64,000 nt of DNA from Salinarchaeum laminariae (GCF_023204835.1 NZ_CP096270.1:1612001-1676000); one strand, 5' to 3'; shown: positions 43,716-54,105, counted from the first letter of the stretch. Numbers and translations are program-made. The notes: generated by a model not told the origin, from the letters alone.

Positions 43716-44264
43716 ACGGACGGCACCTCTTCACAGCCGATCGTGGTCTTAGAACCGAGGAAGCCGGACTTCCTCCGATCGTAACTCGATTCACCCAATT
43801 CGTGATCGTTCGTCTTGCGCATCACGGATAGTCTGCTTGAACCATTTGGATATAAGACTTAGCGTTGTTGTATGTCCAATAATAACGTCATCGGGGGGCG
43901 CTCGTCGGAGATATAATCTGTATAGTTGGATATAAGGTGGTTGTGTGGTCGGAGACCGCGGTCCGGAATCACGGGTTTCGGACGTTCGTCAAACTAGCTC
44001 GGTTGCCGGGAGTGCCCATTTCGCAAGTCTTGCACCGTCTTCGGCCGAATGTGGCCGCCGCGCGCGGCAGGAATTGCCAGATGGGGGCTGGCGACGCGTC
44101 CGGGAATCCCAACCAGCTGTGTACGGTCGTGAACTCTCGTTCGATCGAGACGCCGTCCGTCGATCGACGTACGTCAACTGCGGCGATCGGCGGACTGTAT
44201 GGCGTCTCCGCATTCGACGCTCAGAATCCGATGGAATTGGAACAGAAACGGCAGATTTCGAAAG
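43716..44264. other. Intergenic region between amt and hemB
   Basis: 549 bases without a credible gene; plus-strand frames of 65-130 codons here have poor composition and no domain. An 11-base sequence TTGGATATAAG occurs twice, at 43846-43856 and 43926-43936, exactly 80 bases apart. The region should hold the amt promoter and probably nitrogen-responsive regulatory sites. hemB is on the same strand as amt, and its 3' end abuts this gap. Confidence 0.45.
43848..43856 (-). promoter_or_regulatory. TATA-like element upstream of amt (one of two copies)
   Basis: CTTATATCC on the minus strand lies about 130 bases before the amt start. An identical copy is at 43936-43928. The nearer copy could be the TATA box with a leader of about 105 bases; the farther copy could be a second promoter. 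Confidence 0.4.
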
Positions 44265-45272
44265 TCAGAGTCGCTCTGCAACGTCTTCTGCGAAGTAGGT
44301 CACGATCACGTCGGCACCTGCACGCTTGATCGAGAGCAGCGACTCCAACGCCACGTCCTCGAGATCGAGCCACCCCCGATCCGCCGCCGCGTGTAACATC
44401 GCGTACTCCCCGGAGACGTTGTACGCGGCGACCGGCCTGTCGAAGGACTCGTCGACGCGTCGAACGACGTCGAGATACGGTAACGCGGGTTTGACCATCA
44501 GCATGTCAGCACCCTGCTCGACGTCGAGGCGAACCTCTCGCTCGGCCTCCTCGGCGTTCGCGGGATCCATCTGGTAATGTCGCCGGTCGCCGAAGGCCGG
44601 CGCGCCGTCGGCGGCGTCGCGAAAGGGCCCGTAGAACGCCGATTCGTACTTCGCGGCGTAGCTCATGATCGGCACGGCGTCGTAGCCGTCGTCGTCGAGC
44701 GCCGTACGGATCGCACCGACCATCCCGTCCATCATCCCCGAGGGTGCAATCACGTCAGCACCCGCGTCCGCGTGCGAAGTCGCAATCTTGCCGAGCAGGT
44801 CGAGCGTCGCGTCGTTGTCGACGGTGAGGTCAGCCTCCTGGTCGCCATCGCTGTGTTCGGTTTCGCCCCCCACACCGGGTTCGAGCACGCCGCAGTGCCC
44901 GTGTTCGGTGTACTCACAGAGACAGACGTCCGTGATCACCGTCGCGTTCGTCTCCGCGGTGATCGCACGCGTCGCGCGCTGGATCAGGCCATCCTCGGCC
45001 CAGGCTCGCGATCCCTGCTCGTCCTTCGATTCGGGAATTCCAAAGAGCATGATCGTCTCGACGCCGGTTTCGAGGACCTCCGCTGTCCGTTCGACGGCGT
45101 CGTCGACGGGGACGCGCTCGTGGCCCGGCATCGACTCGATCGGCACGCGCTCGTCGGTGGTCGCGTCGACGAACACGGGGGCGACCAGATCCGATGCGGC
45201 GAGGTCGGTCTCCGAGACCAGCTCACGGAGCCCGTCGCGACGGAGCCGGCGTGGTCGCTCGCTCGGGTGCAT
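44265..45272 (-). CDS. hemB: Porphobilinogen synthase (delta-aminolevulinate dehydratase)
   Basis: 335 residues from the ATG at 45272 ([19 protein letters not shown]). The zinc site is Cys117, Cys119 and Cys127 in [11 protein letters not shown]. The two Schiff-base lysines are Lys208 ([14 protein letters not shown]) and Lys261 ([14 protein letters not shown]). The enzyme condenses two 5-aminolevulinate molecules to porphobilinogen in heme and cobalamin synthesis. It is divergent from hel308 with 167 bases between. No other hem gene is in the window. Confidence 0.95.
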   Translation of the reverse strand: MHPSERPRRLRRDGLRELVSETDLAASDLVAPVFVDATTDERVPIESMPGHERVPVDDAVERTAEVLETGVETIMLFGIPESKDEQGSRAWAEDGLIQRATRAITAETNATVITDVCLCEYTEHGHCGVLEPGVGGETEHSDGDQEADLTVDNDATLDLLGKIATSHADAGADVIAPSGMMDGMVGAIRTALDDDGYDAVPIMSYAAKYESAFYGPFRDAADGAPAFGDRRHYQMDPANAEEAEREVRLDVEQGADMLMVKPALPYLDVVRRVDESFDRPVAAYNVSGEYAMLHAAADRGWLDLEDVALESLLSIKRAGADVIVTYFAEDVAERL

Positions 45273-45439
45273 ATGCGTGCGTCGGGCGCCTGCGCGAAAA
45301 ACTCCACCGGTCCGAACACTTTGCCGCCACCCTACTGTCCAGAGCAATAGACCACTGGCTCCCGGCCAGCCTGCCGATTCGATCCACTTTCTCCCCGCTC
45401 GACGAACGTTTACGTAGGAAGCCGGCCCAGGTAGGCCCA

Positions 45440-47677
45440 ATGCGCGTCGCCGACCTGCCCCTCGACCCCGCGTACGTCGCTCACTTCGAGGCGCAGGGTA
45501 TCGAGGAACTCTATCCGCCACAGGCCAGCGCGGTCGACGCTGGCATCTGTACCGGCGAGTCCGTCGTTGCAGCGGTCCCGACCGCCAGCGGGAAGACGAT
45601 GATCGCCCAGCTCGCCGCGCTCACTGCCGCCGGCCCCGCGTCACGCCGTCCAGCGGACGACGATGCTCCTGGGTCGAGCGAAGCGAGTCCGACGGCGGTC
45701 TACGTCGTCCCACTGCGCGCGCTCGCCACGGAGAAAGCTGCGACCTTCGAGAAGATCCCCGGGATCAGCGTCGGCGTCGCCAGCGGAGACTTCGACGCCA
45801 CCGACGAGGAGCTCGCGGGCCACGACGTCGTCGTGGCGACCGCCGAAAAGGTCGACGCCGCGATCCGCCACGGTGCGGACTGGGTCGAGCGGGTCGCCTG
45901 CGCCGTCCTCGATGAGGTCCATCTGCTCGACGACGCCGGCCGCGGGCCGACCCTGGAGGTCACGATCGCGAAACTCCGGCGCCTCAACCCCGACGTCCAG
46001 CTCGTCGCGCTCTCCGCGACGGTGCCCAACGCCGACGAGATCGGCGAGTGGCTCGACGCGACCGTCGTTCGGAGCGACTGGCGCCCGGTCGAGCTACGGA
46101 CCGGAATCTACGCAGATGGATCGCTCGTTCTCGGTGGGGGAGAGGACCGCGAAGAGCGAACAATCGAGCCGGTCGCCGATGCTGACGCCGACGGGGGGGA
46201 CGGTGCTGGAGCTGCAGCCGATGCCGCCACCACAGCTTCCGAGAGTACCGACGAGGAGCGCTCGCCGACCGTCGACCTCGTCGCGGACGCACTCGACGCC
46301 GAGGGTCAGTGTCTCGTGTTCGTCAGCTCCCGACGTGAGGCCAGAGAGCTCGCCACCACGCTCGCCGGCGCGCTGGCAATCGACGTCGAGCCGTCCGAAC
46401 CGAACGAGTCGCGTACGTCCTCAACCGAGTCTGCATCCGAGTACGCATCCGAGCCAGCATCCGAATCTGCAGCCTCGGCCGAAACTGCATCTGCAACTGC
46501 AGACGCAAACGAAACTTCGAACGCAACGAGGACCGCGACCGCTCTCTCGGACGCAGCGGAAACGATCACGGGCGAATCGCTCGCGGACGTCGCTGCCTCG
46601 GGCGTGGCCTTCCACCACGCTGGTCTGGCCGCCGACCACAGATCGCTCGTCGAAGACGGCTTCCGCTCCGGCGACCTCCGGGTGCTCTGTGCGACGCCGA
46701 CGCTCGCCGCCGGCGTCAACGTCCCCGCTCGGCGCGTGATCGTCCGCGATCACGAGCGCTACGGCGACGGCGGTACCGAGCCGCTCTCGCCGCTCGAGAT
46801 CCGCCAGATGTTCGGCCGCGCCGGCCGACCGGGGCTCGACCCCTACGGCGAGGCGATCCTCGTCGCCGAGGACGGGGACGAACGGGCGCAGCTTCGCGAG
46901 CGCTACCTCGAATGCGAGCCGGCGCCGGTTGCCTCGAAGCTGGACGAACCGCGGGCCCTCAGACCGCACGTGCTGGCCTCCGTCGCGGGCGGGATCGCGG
47001 ACTCCCGCGTCCAGCTCGCGTCGTTGCTCGAGGAGACGTTCCGGGCCCACCGTAGCGACGGCGATTCGCTGCAGGCGACCGCTGCCGACGCGATCGACCG
47101 CCTGGTCGACGCCGGGATGCTCGTCGGCGACGGCGAGCCTCCCACGGCGACCTCCGATCAGGGAGCCGAATCCGCTGGCGAGCAGCTGGTCGCGACCGAA
47201 CTCGGCGCGCTCGTCTCTCGGGTCTACGTCGACCCGGCGACCGGCGCGGACGTCGTCGCGGCGCTCGAACGCGCGGACGACCTGGACCGGATCACGCCCC
47301 TGACTGTCTGTGAGATGATCTGTGACACCGCGGAGATGCCGACGCGGTACGTCGGTCAGGCCGAGGCCGGCGAGCTCTCCGAGTTCGCGTTCCGGGAGGA
47401 GGGCGAACTCGCTCGTCCCATCCAGGAGTTCGAGGGCGAGTTCCACGCCTGGCTCTCCTCGCTCAAAACCGCCCGGCTGCTCGCCGAGTACGCCGACGGC
47501 GCGCCGATCGACCAGCTCGTCGAGGGGTACAACGTCGGTCCCGGCGACGTCCGCCGATTCGCGGAGCGCGCGGAGTGGCTCCTCGCTGCGACGGAGTCCC
47601 TCGCCGACCACGTTGGAAGCGACGCCACGGAACGAATCCGCGACACGCGGGAGCGGCTGGCGGCGCGCCTGGAGTGA
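45440..47677 (+). CDS. hel308: ATP-dependent DNA helicase Hel308
   Basis: 745 residues from the ATG at 45440 ([20 protein letters not shown]). It has the Q-motif-like LYPPQASAV, motif [13 protein letters not shown], motif [10 protein letters not shown], motif [32 protein letters not shown], and motif [20 protein letters not shown]. The C-terminal ratchet domain follows ([13 protein letters not shown] ... [13 protein letters not shown]). It unwinds lagging strands at stalled replication forks, 3' to 5'. The hinge between RecA domains has two halophile inserts, the larger near residues 315-360 being Ser/Ala/Glu/Thr-repetitive. Confidence 0.93.
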   Translation: MRVADLPLDPAYVAHFEAQGIEELYPPQASAVDAGICTGESVVAAVPTASGKTMIAQLAALTAAGPASRRPADDDAPGSSEASPTAVYVVPLRALATEKAATFEKIPGISVGVASGDFDATDEELAGHDVVVATAEKVDAAIRHGADWVERVACAVLDEVHLLDDAGRGPTLEVTIAKLRRLNPDVQLVALSATVPNADEIGEWLDATVVRSDWRPVELRTGIYADGSLVLGGGEDREERTIEPVADADADGGDGAGAAADAATTASESTDEERSPTVDLVADALDAEGQCLVFVSSRREARELATTLAGALAIDVEPSEPNESRTSSTESASEYASEPASESAASAETASATADANETSNATRTATALSDAAETITGESLADVAASGVAFHHAGLAADHRSLVEDGFRSGDLRVLCATPTLAAGVNVPARRVIVRDHERYGDGGTEPLSPLEIRQMFGRAGRPGLDPYGEAILVAEDGDERAQLRERYLECEPAPVASKLDEPRALRPHVLASVAGGIADSRVQLASLLEETFRAHRSDGDSLQATAADAIDRLVDAGMLVGDGEPPTATSDQGAESAGEQLVATELGALVSRVYVDPATGADVVAALERADDLDRITPLTVCEMICDTAEMPTRYVGQAEAGELSEFAFREEGELARPIQEFEGEFHAWLSSLKTARLLAEYADGAPIDQLVEGYNVGPGDVRRFAERAEWLLAATESLADHVGSDATERIRDTRERLAARLE

Positions 47678-47879
47678 GCAGTCTGGCGGTGCGGAGTGTG
47701 GTGGGGTGGGGAAGATGAGGGAACAGGCGGGAGGTTCTGGTGTGGAGGGGGAAGACGCGGATTCGAGCCAGCAACGCGACTCGCCACGCCGATCCTCGGC
47801 ACCGGTTTCGACGCCACTGCTCGTCCACGCCATCGAACGGACCACAAACCACATCACGTGTCCGAGCCAAGCAGGCCCA

Positions 47880-48833
47880 ATGGCCGAGTGCGACGCGTGT
47901 GGCAAATCGGAGAACATGCCATACGAGTGCAAACGCTGCGGCGGGCAGTTCTGTACCGAACACCGACTGCCCGAGTCCCACGACTGCCCGGGGCTGAACG
48001 CCTGGAGTGGTGGCGAGGGCGGCGGAGCGCTGGGTGGCGGGCCGAGCGCGGGCGGCCCGAACGCGGGACAGGGTCCTTCGGCGAGCGGGGGAATCGGATC
48101 GATCGGCACCGAGGACGACTCCGGTGTCTTCGACGACCCCTTCGGCACCGGCGGCTGGCGGGGTTACTTCCGGAACAACATGACGTTCGTGTTCCTGGTC
48201 GCGATGTGGCTGACGTTCGCGGCGCAGCTGTTCCTCCGGCTCACGAACGAGGGCGGGATCTACGGACTGGAGGGGAAACTGTTCATGGTACGGACGACGA
48301 GTCCCGAGAACGTCTGGACCTACGTCACCTCGATCTTCGCCCACAGCGGGATCGCCCACATCGCGTTCAACTCGATCGCGCTGTACTTCTTCGGCCCGAT
48401 CGTCGAGAAGAGGATCGGGAGCAAGCGGTTCACCGCGCTGTTTTTCGGTGCCGGTATTCTCGCGAGCGTCGGCTCAGTCGCGGTGCCGCTCCTGCTCGAC
48501 GAGCCGATGGCCGGGCTGGGCGCCAGCGGTGCGATCCTCGCGATTCTCGGCGTGCTGACGATCCTGAACCCGGACCTTCGCGTCCTCCTCTTCTTCGCGA
48601 TCCCGATGCCGCTGTGGGTGCTCACCATCGGGTACGGCGTCCTCTCGGTGTTTGCCCTCGGCGTCGGCGGCCCCGGCGCCGGCGGCATCGGTCACGTCGC
48701 CCACCTCTCCGGCCTGCTGATCGGGCTGGCGTACGGCCAGTATCTCAAGGAGCAGGGCGTGACAGCGCCCCGGAAACTCCAGTTCGGTGGCGGCGGTGGC
48801 GGTGGGATGGGTGGCGGACGCCGGCGCTTCTGA
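47880..48833 (+). CDS. Rhomboid intramembrane protease with N-terminal AN1 zinc finger
   Basis: 317 residues from the ATG at 47880. Residues 4-36 fit the AN1 finger exactly (C4-x2-C7-x9-C17-x2-C20-x4-C25-x2-H28-x5-H34-x-C36). A Gly/Ser/Ala-rich linker follows, then six or seven transmembrane helices. The rhomboid serine lies in LGASGAILA near 215 and the catalytic His in GHVAHLSGLL near 273; HSGIAHIAFN is the conserved loop region. The tail is Gly/Arg-rich. The finger should be cytoplasmic and may select ubiquitin-like (SAMP) or other substrates, which is inference. Confidence 0.9.
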   Translation: MAECDACGKSENMPYECKRCGGQFCTEHRLPESHDCPGLNAWSGGEGGGALGGGPSAGGPNAGQGPSASGGIGSIGTEDDSGVFDDPFGTGGWRGYFRNNMTFVFLVAMWLTFAAQLFLRLTNEGGIYGLEGKLFMVRTTSPENVWTYVTSIFAHSGIAHIAFNSIALYFFGPIVEKRIGSKRFTALFFGAGILASVGSVAVPLLLDEPMAGLGASGAILAILGVLTILNPDLRVLLFFAIPMPLWVLTIGYGVLSVFALGVGGPGAGGIGHVAHLSGLLIGLAYGQYLKEQGVTAPRKLQFGGGGGGGMGGGRRRF

Positions 48834-48846
48834 GGCGGACTCTGGC

Positions 48847-49716
48847 ATGGTGACCGTTCAGCGGCCCGACTTCGTTCCCGACCCGTGCCTCGATCGTGAG
48901 GCGATGGAGTCTCTCCAGCGTGAGATCGCCGCCGAGGCGATCTTCGCTGACGAGTTCGACTTCGATCCAGCAGCGGTCGCCTCGAGCGCCAGAAGCGACG
49001 CCGAACAGACGGAACTTGGCGATCCTGCAACTGCCGACGATCCGGCCACCGGTGCGTCGGAGCTACCGATCGTCGCGGGGATCGACCAGGCGTTCCAATC
49101 CAGCGATGGGGAACCCGCGGGACCCGGCGAGTTCGACGAAGCCGTCAGCGCCGTCGTCGCAATGCGCGGTGGCGAGGTCATCGAGCGCGTCCACGCGGGC
49201 AGCGATCTCCAGATTCCCTACATCCCCGGCCTCCTCTCCTTCCGCGAGGGCGAGTCCATTCTGGCGGCGCTCGCCGAACTCTCCGTCGAACCGGACGTAC
49301 TCTTGCTGGACGGCAGCGGTCGGATCCACTTCCGAGAGGCCGGCATCGCGACCCACGTCGGCGTCACCGTGGATCTGCCCGCGATCGGCGTCGCGAAGTC
49401 GCTGCTCTGTGGGACACCACGCCCGGATCTGGCCGGTTTCGACTCCCTCGACGATCTGCCAGCGGGAACGATCGTCCAGATCGAAGCCGACGACGCGATG
49501 GAGACGGATCGGGGGACGGTCGTCGGCGCCGCCGTGCAGACGCGACAATTCGACTCACCCAACCGATCGATCAATCCGCTGTACGTCAGTCCAGGCCACC
49601 GCGTCGGCTGGGAGACCGCCGCGGCGATCGCGCTCGCGACCGCAGAGGAGTACAAGCTTCCCGAGCCGATCCGGCTGGCCGATCGATGGGTCGGCGAGCT
49701 GACCGCGGCAGAGTGA
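48847..49716 (+). CDS. nfi: Endonuclease V
   Basis: 289 residues from the ATG at 48847 (MVTVQRPDFVPDPCLDREAM). Family markers are VAGIDQAF with the first catalytic Asp, QIPYIPGLLSFREGESIL (the PYxPGxLxFRE motif) and LLLDGSGRIHFREAGIATHVGV with the second Asp and the His. GVAKSLLCG is also conserved. The enzyme nicks one base 3' of deoxyinosine in DNA, and family members can also act on inosine in RNA. A halophile insert sits between residues 45 and 70. It starts 13 bases after the rhomboid stop, so the two are co-transcribed. Confidence 0.92.
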   Translation: MVTVQRPDFVPDPCLDREAMESLQREIAAEAIFADEFDFDPAAVASSARSDAEQTELGDPATADDPATGASELPIVAGIDQAFQSSDGEPAGPGEFDEAVSAVVAMRGGEVIERVHAGSDLQIPYIPGLLSFREGESILAALAELSVEPDVLLLDGSGRIHFREAGIATHVGVTVDLPAIGVAKSLLCGTPRPDLAGFDSLDDLPAGTIVQIEADDAMETDRGTVVGAAVQTRQFDSPNRSINPLYVSPGHRVGWETAAAIALATAEEYKLPEPIRLADRWVGELTAAE

Positions 49717-49882
49717 GCGGGTCGTCGCGTTCGGGGGGCCGCATTCATGGCACCGCTGTCCTAGCGGCGGGTCCTGGGCCCCTGCAGACGGCGCGGCGAG
49801 CGGCCAGCCACCTTCGCTCCCCGGTGTCCCCTGGGCCGGCGGACCATCGGGAGTTAACACCCGTCGTGCCGACAGTCCGCCC

Positions 49883-50770
49883 ATGCCGGACGATTCGCGT
49901 CGCGGGGAGCTCCCCACCGACGGTGCGTCGAGCGACAGCGGTCGCGATCCGGGGACGGTCCTGATCACGGGCTGTTCCTCGGGGATCGGCCGAGCAACCG
50001 CACTGACCTTCCTCGAAGACGACTGGACGGTGTACGCGACGGCGCGGGACACCGACGACCTCGCGGAGCTCGCCGAGGCGGGCTGTGCCGTCGACGAGCT
50101 CGACGTCACGAAGCAACCCGACGTCCGGCGCGTCGTCGATCGGATCATGGAGGAGGACGGCCGGATCGACGCGCTCGTCAACAACGCTGGCTACGGCCTG
50201 TTCGGGCCGATCGAGGAGATCCCCACCGAGTCGATGGCCGCGCAGTTCGACGTGAACGTCTACGGCCCACACCGGCTCATCCGGGAGGTGCTGCCGTACA
50301 TGCGCCACCAGGAACGGGGCGCTATCGTCAACGTTTCGAGCTTCTGGGGGCGGGTCTCTTTCGCCGGTGGCGGCGCCTACGCCAGTTCGAAACACGCGCT
50401 GGAGGCGCTTTCCGATTCGCTCCGGCAGGAGGTGTCGGAGTTCGGTATCGAGGTCTCGGTGATCGAGCCGGGGCCCGTCGACACCGAATTCACGGACCGT
50501 GCGGAGTCAGAACTCGACGAGCTACAGCCCACCGACGCCTACCCGTGGTTCCGGTCGGCGTTCGAGGACCTGAACGCGATCGGTGGTGGCGGCCCCGCTG
50601 CCGCCTCACCGCGGGCCGTCGCCGAGGCGATTCATCACGCTGCGACCTGTGAGGATCCCGATGCCCGGTACCCTGTCGGCGTGCCCGGCTCCGTGGCGAT
50701 GCTCGGGCGGTTCCTTCCTGCGCGCTGGCGGGATCGACTGTTCGCGATCGCACGGCGGGTCCTCTCCTGA
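49883..50770 (+). CDS. Short-chain dehydrogenase/reductase
   Basis: The 295-residue classical SDR has cofactor motif TGCSSGIGRATAL (T-G-x3-G-I-G) near 33, NNAGYG near 95, and active site Ser in IVNVSSFWG with Tyr-x3-Lys in YASSKHALEAL near 170. After the Rossmann core, VIEPGPVDTEF marks the substrate-loop start. The Thr/Ala at the end of strand 2 (YATARDTDDL with Arg) favours NADP(H). The substrate is unknown. The first 25 residues are a polar, probably disordered extension. Confidence 0.85.
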   Translation: MPDDSRRGELPTDGASSDSGRDPGTVLITGCSSGIGRATALTFLEDDWTVYATARDTDDLAELAEAGCAVDELDVTKQPDVRRVVDRIMEEDGRIDALVNNAGYGLFGPIEEIPTESMAAQFDVNVYGPHRLIREVLPYMRHQERGAIVNVSSFWGRVSFAGGGAYASSKHALEALSDSLRQEVSEFGIEVSVIEPGPVDTEFTDRAESELDELQPTDAYPWFRSAFEDLNAIGGGGPAAASPRAVAEAIHHAATCEDPDARYPVGVPGSVAMLGRFLPARWRDRLFAIARRVLS

Positions 50771-50801
50771 CCTGGCCGACCGACACGCCAGTCAACTGCC
50801 C

Positions 50802-52052
50802 TCACTCCAGACACGCCGCGATGACCCGCAGCGACCGCTCTCCGCGAACCTCGTCGGCGAGCAGCGGCACACGCTGAATGGCTCGGCCCCGGAAGACCTC
50901 CTGGGCGCGGCTCAGTGCTCGCTGCTGGACGTCCCAGCGGCGCTGGCAGAACTCACAGTTCTCCAGATTCGGCGCCACGACGTCCTCGGCGGGCACGTCG
51001 TCGGTGACGTCCGCGAGATCCTCCATCACCTTGTTCACGACGACGGTCTCGACGGGGATCGAAAAATCGTCGAGCTGGCGCAGGAGTCGTTCGGATTCGA
51101 TGACCGAAAGCTCCTCGGGCACCATCACGATCCGGAAATCCGTCAGCGCGGGATCGGTGAGCGTCTTGCGCAGACTCTCGATCCGATCGGAGAGCTCGCG
51201 AAGGCTCTCGGCGCCGGCCTCCGGGTCGGCCGTATCGCCGCCGAACATCCCCGACAGGCCGTCCATCAGCCCGGACATCTTCTCGCGCATGGTCAGGATC
51301 CGGCCCACCATCGAGTCCATGAGCTCCGGCAGTTCGAGCAGTCGAAGCGTGTGGCCGGTCGGCGCGGTGTCGACGACCACCCGATCGAATCGGTCGTCGT
51401 CCATGAACTCGACGAGCTGTTGCATCGCGACGGCCTCGTCCGACCCCGGCATCGTCCCGCCGAGCATCGACTGGAGCGGGTTGCCGCCGCCCATCATCGC
51501 ACCGAGACCGCCCATCCCGCCGCCAGCACCGGCGTCGCTTCCATCGCCGGCCTGATCGAACGACGTGCCACCTCCGGCGGCATCGCCGCCCGCCCCGCCA
51601 GCGTCACCGAACATCGACATTCCCTCGTTCATCGCAGCCTCTGGATCGATCTCCGCCGCGTAGAGCGGCAGGTCCTCGCGCAGCCGCGTCGGTTCTGGAC
51701 CGATCTCGGCTTCGTAGGTATCCGAGAGGGAGTGGGCGGGATCCGTCGAGACGACGAGCGTCCGGGTGCCCGCTGCCGCAGAGGAGAGGCCGGTCGCTGC
51801 AGCCATCGTGGTCTTGCCCACGCCGCCTTTGCCGCCGTAGAGGACGAACTCCGGCGTGTCGCTCGCGACCGGTGGAAGCCGGTCTACGTCGAGGGATTCG
51901 GACTCTTCGTGACCGACGCTGTGGCTACTCTCCGCCGTGACAGCCCGGTCCTCGTCCGACGCCGTCGCGTCGTCTGCTGTCGGTGGAACGTCGCCGTCGT
52001 CCTCGTCGTCGCTTCCGGCGTCGTCGACGGGCTCTACGTCGATGTCGCTCAT
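50802..52052 (-). CDS. Get3/ArsA-type ATPase (TRC40 homologue)
   Basis: The 416-residue protein starts with an acidic leader of about 60 residues, then the deviant Walker A GGKGGVGKTT (73-82), switch I DPAHSLSD and switch II VVVDTAPTGHTLRLLELP. A Gly/Met-rich insertion (MGGLGAMMGGGNPLQSMLGG) and a second Met-rich helix (MSGLMDGLSGMFGG) match the client-binding groove of Get3. The C-x2-C near 366-369 (NCEFC) matches the dimer zinc site. This favours tail-anchored or hydrophobic-protein handling over arsenite export; no arsB or arsD is nearby. Confidence 0.88.
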   Translation of the reverse strand: MSDIDVEPVDDAGSDDEDDGDVPPTADDATASDEDRAVTAESSHSVGHEESESLDVDRLPPVASDTPEFVLYGGKGGVGKTTMAAATGLSSAAAGTRTLVVSTDPAHSLSDTYEAEIGPEPTRLREDLPLYAAEIDPEAAMNEGMSMFGDAGGAGGDAAGGGTSFDQAGDGSDAGAGGGMGGLGAMMGGGNPLQSMLGGTMPGSDEAVAMQQLVEFMDDDRFDRVVVDTAPTGHTLRLLELPELMDSMVGRILTMREKMSGLMDGLSGMFGGDTADPEAGAESLRELSDRIESLRKTLTDPALTDFRIVMVPEELSVIESERLLRQLDDFSIPVETVVVNKVMEDLADVTDDVPAEDVVAPNLENCEFCQRRWDVQQRALSRAQEVFRGRAIQRVPLLADEVRGERSLRVIAACLE

Positions 52053-52190
52053 ACCCCGCGTTCGGCGCGCCGAACGGTTCAGGGCGTCGATGTCGACACT
52101 CGCACCCGCTCCGTGGGGGGTATTGACGGCTCTATAGGATCACGGAGGGCTCATAGCAACGCCCTTTCAGCAAACGACGAACCGATCCAT

Positions 52191-52823
52191 ATGGCTCAGC
52201 AGGGCGAGGCGTCGATTCGATACTCGTTGCGCGAACTGGCGGGCACTGCTGCGGAGTGCGTATCGTTGCTCCCTACTGCGATCAGGCTCCACGCCGAGGA
52301 CGACCCCGGGTTCGACGGCGTCGTCGAGCGCTGCTCGGCGCTGGAGACTCGCTGTGACGAACTGGTCCAGTCGCTCCGACGATCAGTCGCAGACGACCGG
52401 CCGGCGTTCTCCGAGACGTACCTATTCGCGCCAGGGCTACTCGAACTGGCCTACGAGGTGGATCGCATCGCCAGCGAGTGCGAGCAGTTCGTCGCCGAAC
52501 TCGAGGCGATCGACCCGTCGCTGTCCGCAGCGGCGGAGACGAGCATGGTCGAGCACGCCCAGCGGAGTGCCGCGGCGTGCGACCGACTCAGCCGCGGCGT
52601 CGATGCTGCCCTGAACGGCGAACCCTGTCGGACGGAGATCGACGCGATCCGCGTCGCCGAGTCCTCCTGCGACCGGCTGAAATATCAGGCGCTCTCAGAC
52701 GCGGACGGTACTCCCGGCGAGGTGTTGTTGATCCGGGAGTTCGCGGTAACCCTCGACGCCGTGCCGAACGCGATCGAAGATGCCGCGGACGTCCTCGGCC
52801 AGCTTCGCGCCGGCGGCGTCTGA
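52191..52823 (+). CDS. PhoU/DUF47-like helical protein
   Basis: 210 residues from the ATG at 52191 (MAQQGEASIRYSLRELAG). The protein is all helical with regularly spaced acidic patches, and its C-terminal part (IRVAESSCDRLKYQALSDA ... LLIREFAVTLDAVPNAIEDAADVL) follows the DUF47/PhoU-like pattern in which Asp/Glu clusters bind metals and pair with phosphate transporters. No pit or pst gene is in the window. Divergent from the Get3-like gene and convergent with the aminotransferase. Confidence 0.65.
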   Translation: MAQQGEASIRYSLRELAGTAAECVSLLPTAIRLHAEDDPGFDGVVERCSALETRCDELVQSLRRSVADDRPAFSETYLFAPGLLELAYEVDRIASECEQFVAELEAIDPSLSAAAETSMVEHAQRSAAACDRLSRGVDAALNGEPCRTEIDAIRVAESSCDRLKYQALSDADGTPGEVLLIREFAVTLDAVPNAIEDAADVLGQLRAGGV

Positions 52824-52850
52824 TCGCAGCAGATCGAGTCGCGGTCGTCC

Positions 52851-53981
52851 TCACGCGAAGAACGATGCCAGCCGGTCGGCGGCCTCCTCGACGCGGGGCG
52901 TGACGAGCGCGAAGCGGATCCACTCTTCGCGCGCGTCGCCGAAGGCTTCGCCGGGCATCCCCGCGACGCCGACCTCGTCGACGAGCCGTTTGACGTTCTC
53001 GAGGGTCCCCGGGAACTCCTCGAAGCGCGCCATCACGTAGAACCCGCCGTCGGGTTCGGTGTACTCCGCGCCGGCGGCGTCGAGCGCGTCCGTGAACGTC
53101 GCGACGCGGTCGGACATCCGTTCCCGATTGCGCTGGTAGTACTCGGGCCCCGTCTCGCGGAGCGCCTCGAGGACTGCTTGCTGTGCCGGACGGCTCGTCG
53201 CGACGTTGACGAGCATGTGGCGGGTCCGCGCGCCGCCCACCATCGCCTCCGGTAGGACGGCGTAGCCGACCCGCAGCCCCGTGATCGCCATCGATTTCGA
53301 GAAGGCGTTCGTGACGACGACGTCGTCGACGTCGAGGGTCAGCGCGCTCTCGAAGCGCCCGGTGTAATCGTACCGATCGTACACTTCGTCGGCGATCAGC
53401 ACTGCGTCGCGTTCCCCTGCGATCGCTGCGAGTTCGGCCATCGTGGCGCGATCGTAGACGGCTCCTGTGGGGTTGTTTGGCGTGTTGACGACGATCGCCG
53501 CGAGGTCGTCGCCGGCGGCCGTCGCCTGCTCGTGGACGGCAGCCGGGTCCAGCGTCCCGTCGGGCTCGGCGGCGACGAACTCTCGGTTCGCGTCGAGGAG
53601 GTCGCTCTTGGCCGGGTAGTACGGGTAGACCGGATCCGTGAGAACGAACGTCGGCTCCTCGGACGCCGATGTGCGCTCCTCGTGTCGATCGAGTGCGCCG
53701 GCCATCGCGAGGTAGTTCGCCTCGCCGGCGCCGTTGGTGACGATCACGCGCTCGACGTCGACGTTCCGGCGGGCGGCGATCTCCTCGCGCAGTTCGCCGA
53801 GTCCCTCGCTCGGTGGGTACTGAAACGCTTCGGAGTCGGCGTTCACGTAGTCGGCGAGCCCATCTCGCAGCGCCACAGGCGGCTCCCAGTCCGGCGATCC
53901 GCTGACCATTCCGATCACGTCACGGTCGGCGGCCGCGGCGTACTCCATGACGTGAAAGAAGAGTGGCCGATCGTAGTCCAT
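52851..53981 (-). CDS. PLP-dependent class I/II aminotransferase
   Basis: The 376-residue fold-type I aminotransferase has VTNGAGEANYLAMAGAL for cofactor phosphate, VVNTPNNPTGAVYDRATM (the N-P-x-x-P-T-G motif), LIADEVYDRYDY with the PLP-binding Asp and Tyr, and NAFSKSMAITGLRVGY with the Schiff-base Lys and phosphate-binding Arg. EWIRFAL supplies the carboxylate-binding Arg. The subgroup resembles aspartate/aromatic or alanine aminotransferases; the donor cannot be fixed by eye. Confidence 0.88.
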   Translation of the reverse strand: MDYDRPLFFHVMEYAAAADRDVIGMVSGSPDWEPPVALRDGLADYVNADSEAFQYPPSEGLGELREEIAARRNVDVERVIVTNGAGEANYLAMAGALDRHEERTSASEEPTFVLTDPVYPYYPAKSDLLDANREFVAAEPDGTLDPAAVHEQATAAGDDLAAIVVNTPNNPTGAVYDRATMAELAAIAGERDAVLIADEVYDRYDYTGRFESALTLDVDDVVVTNAFSKSMAITGLRVGYAVLPEAMVGGARTRHMLVNVATSRPAQQAVLEALRETGPEYYQRNRERMSDRVATFTDALDAAGAEYTEPDGGFYVMARFEEFPGTLENVKRLVDEVGVAGMPGEAFGDAREEWIRFALVTPRVEEAADRLASFFA

Positions 53982-54105
53982 GGCCGGTCACTGGCAGCGC
54001 CACCACGTGGCTCTTACGACCACGAGCTCCTCCGATCTCGTGGATCCAGCGACCGGAACCGTCCCTCCCTGTCGACGGTGGTGTCAGTGCGGTCCGTCCA
54101 GTCGA

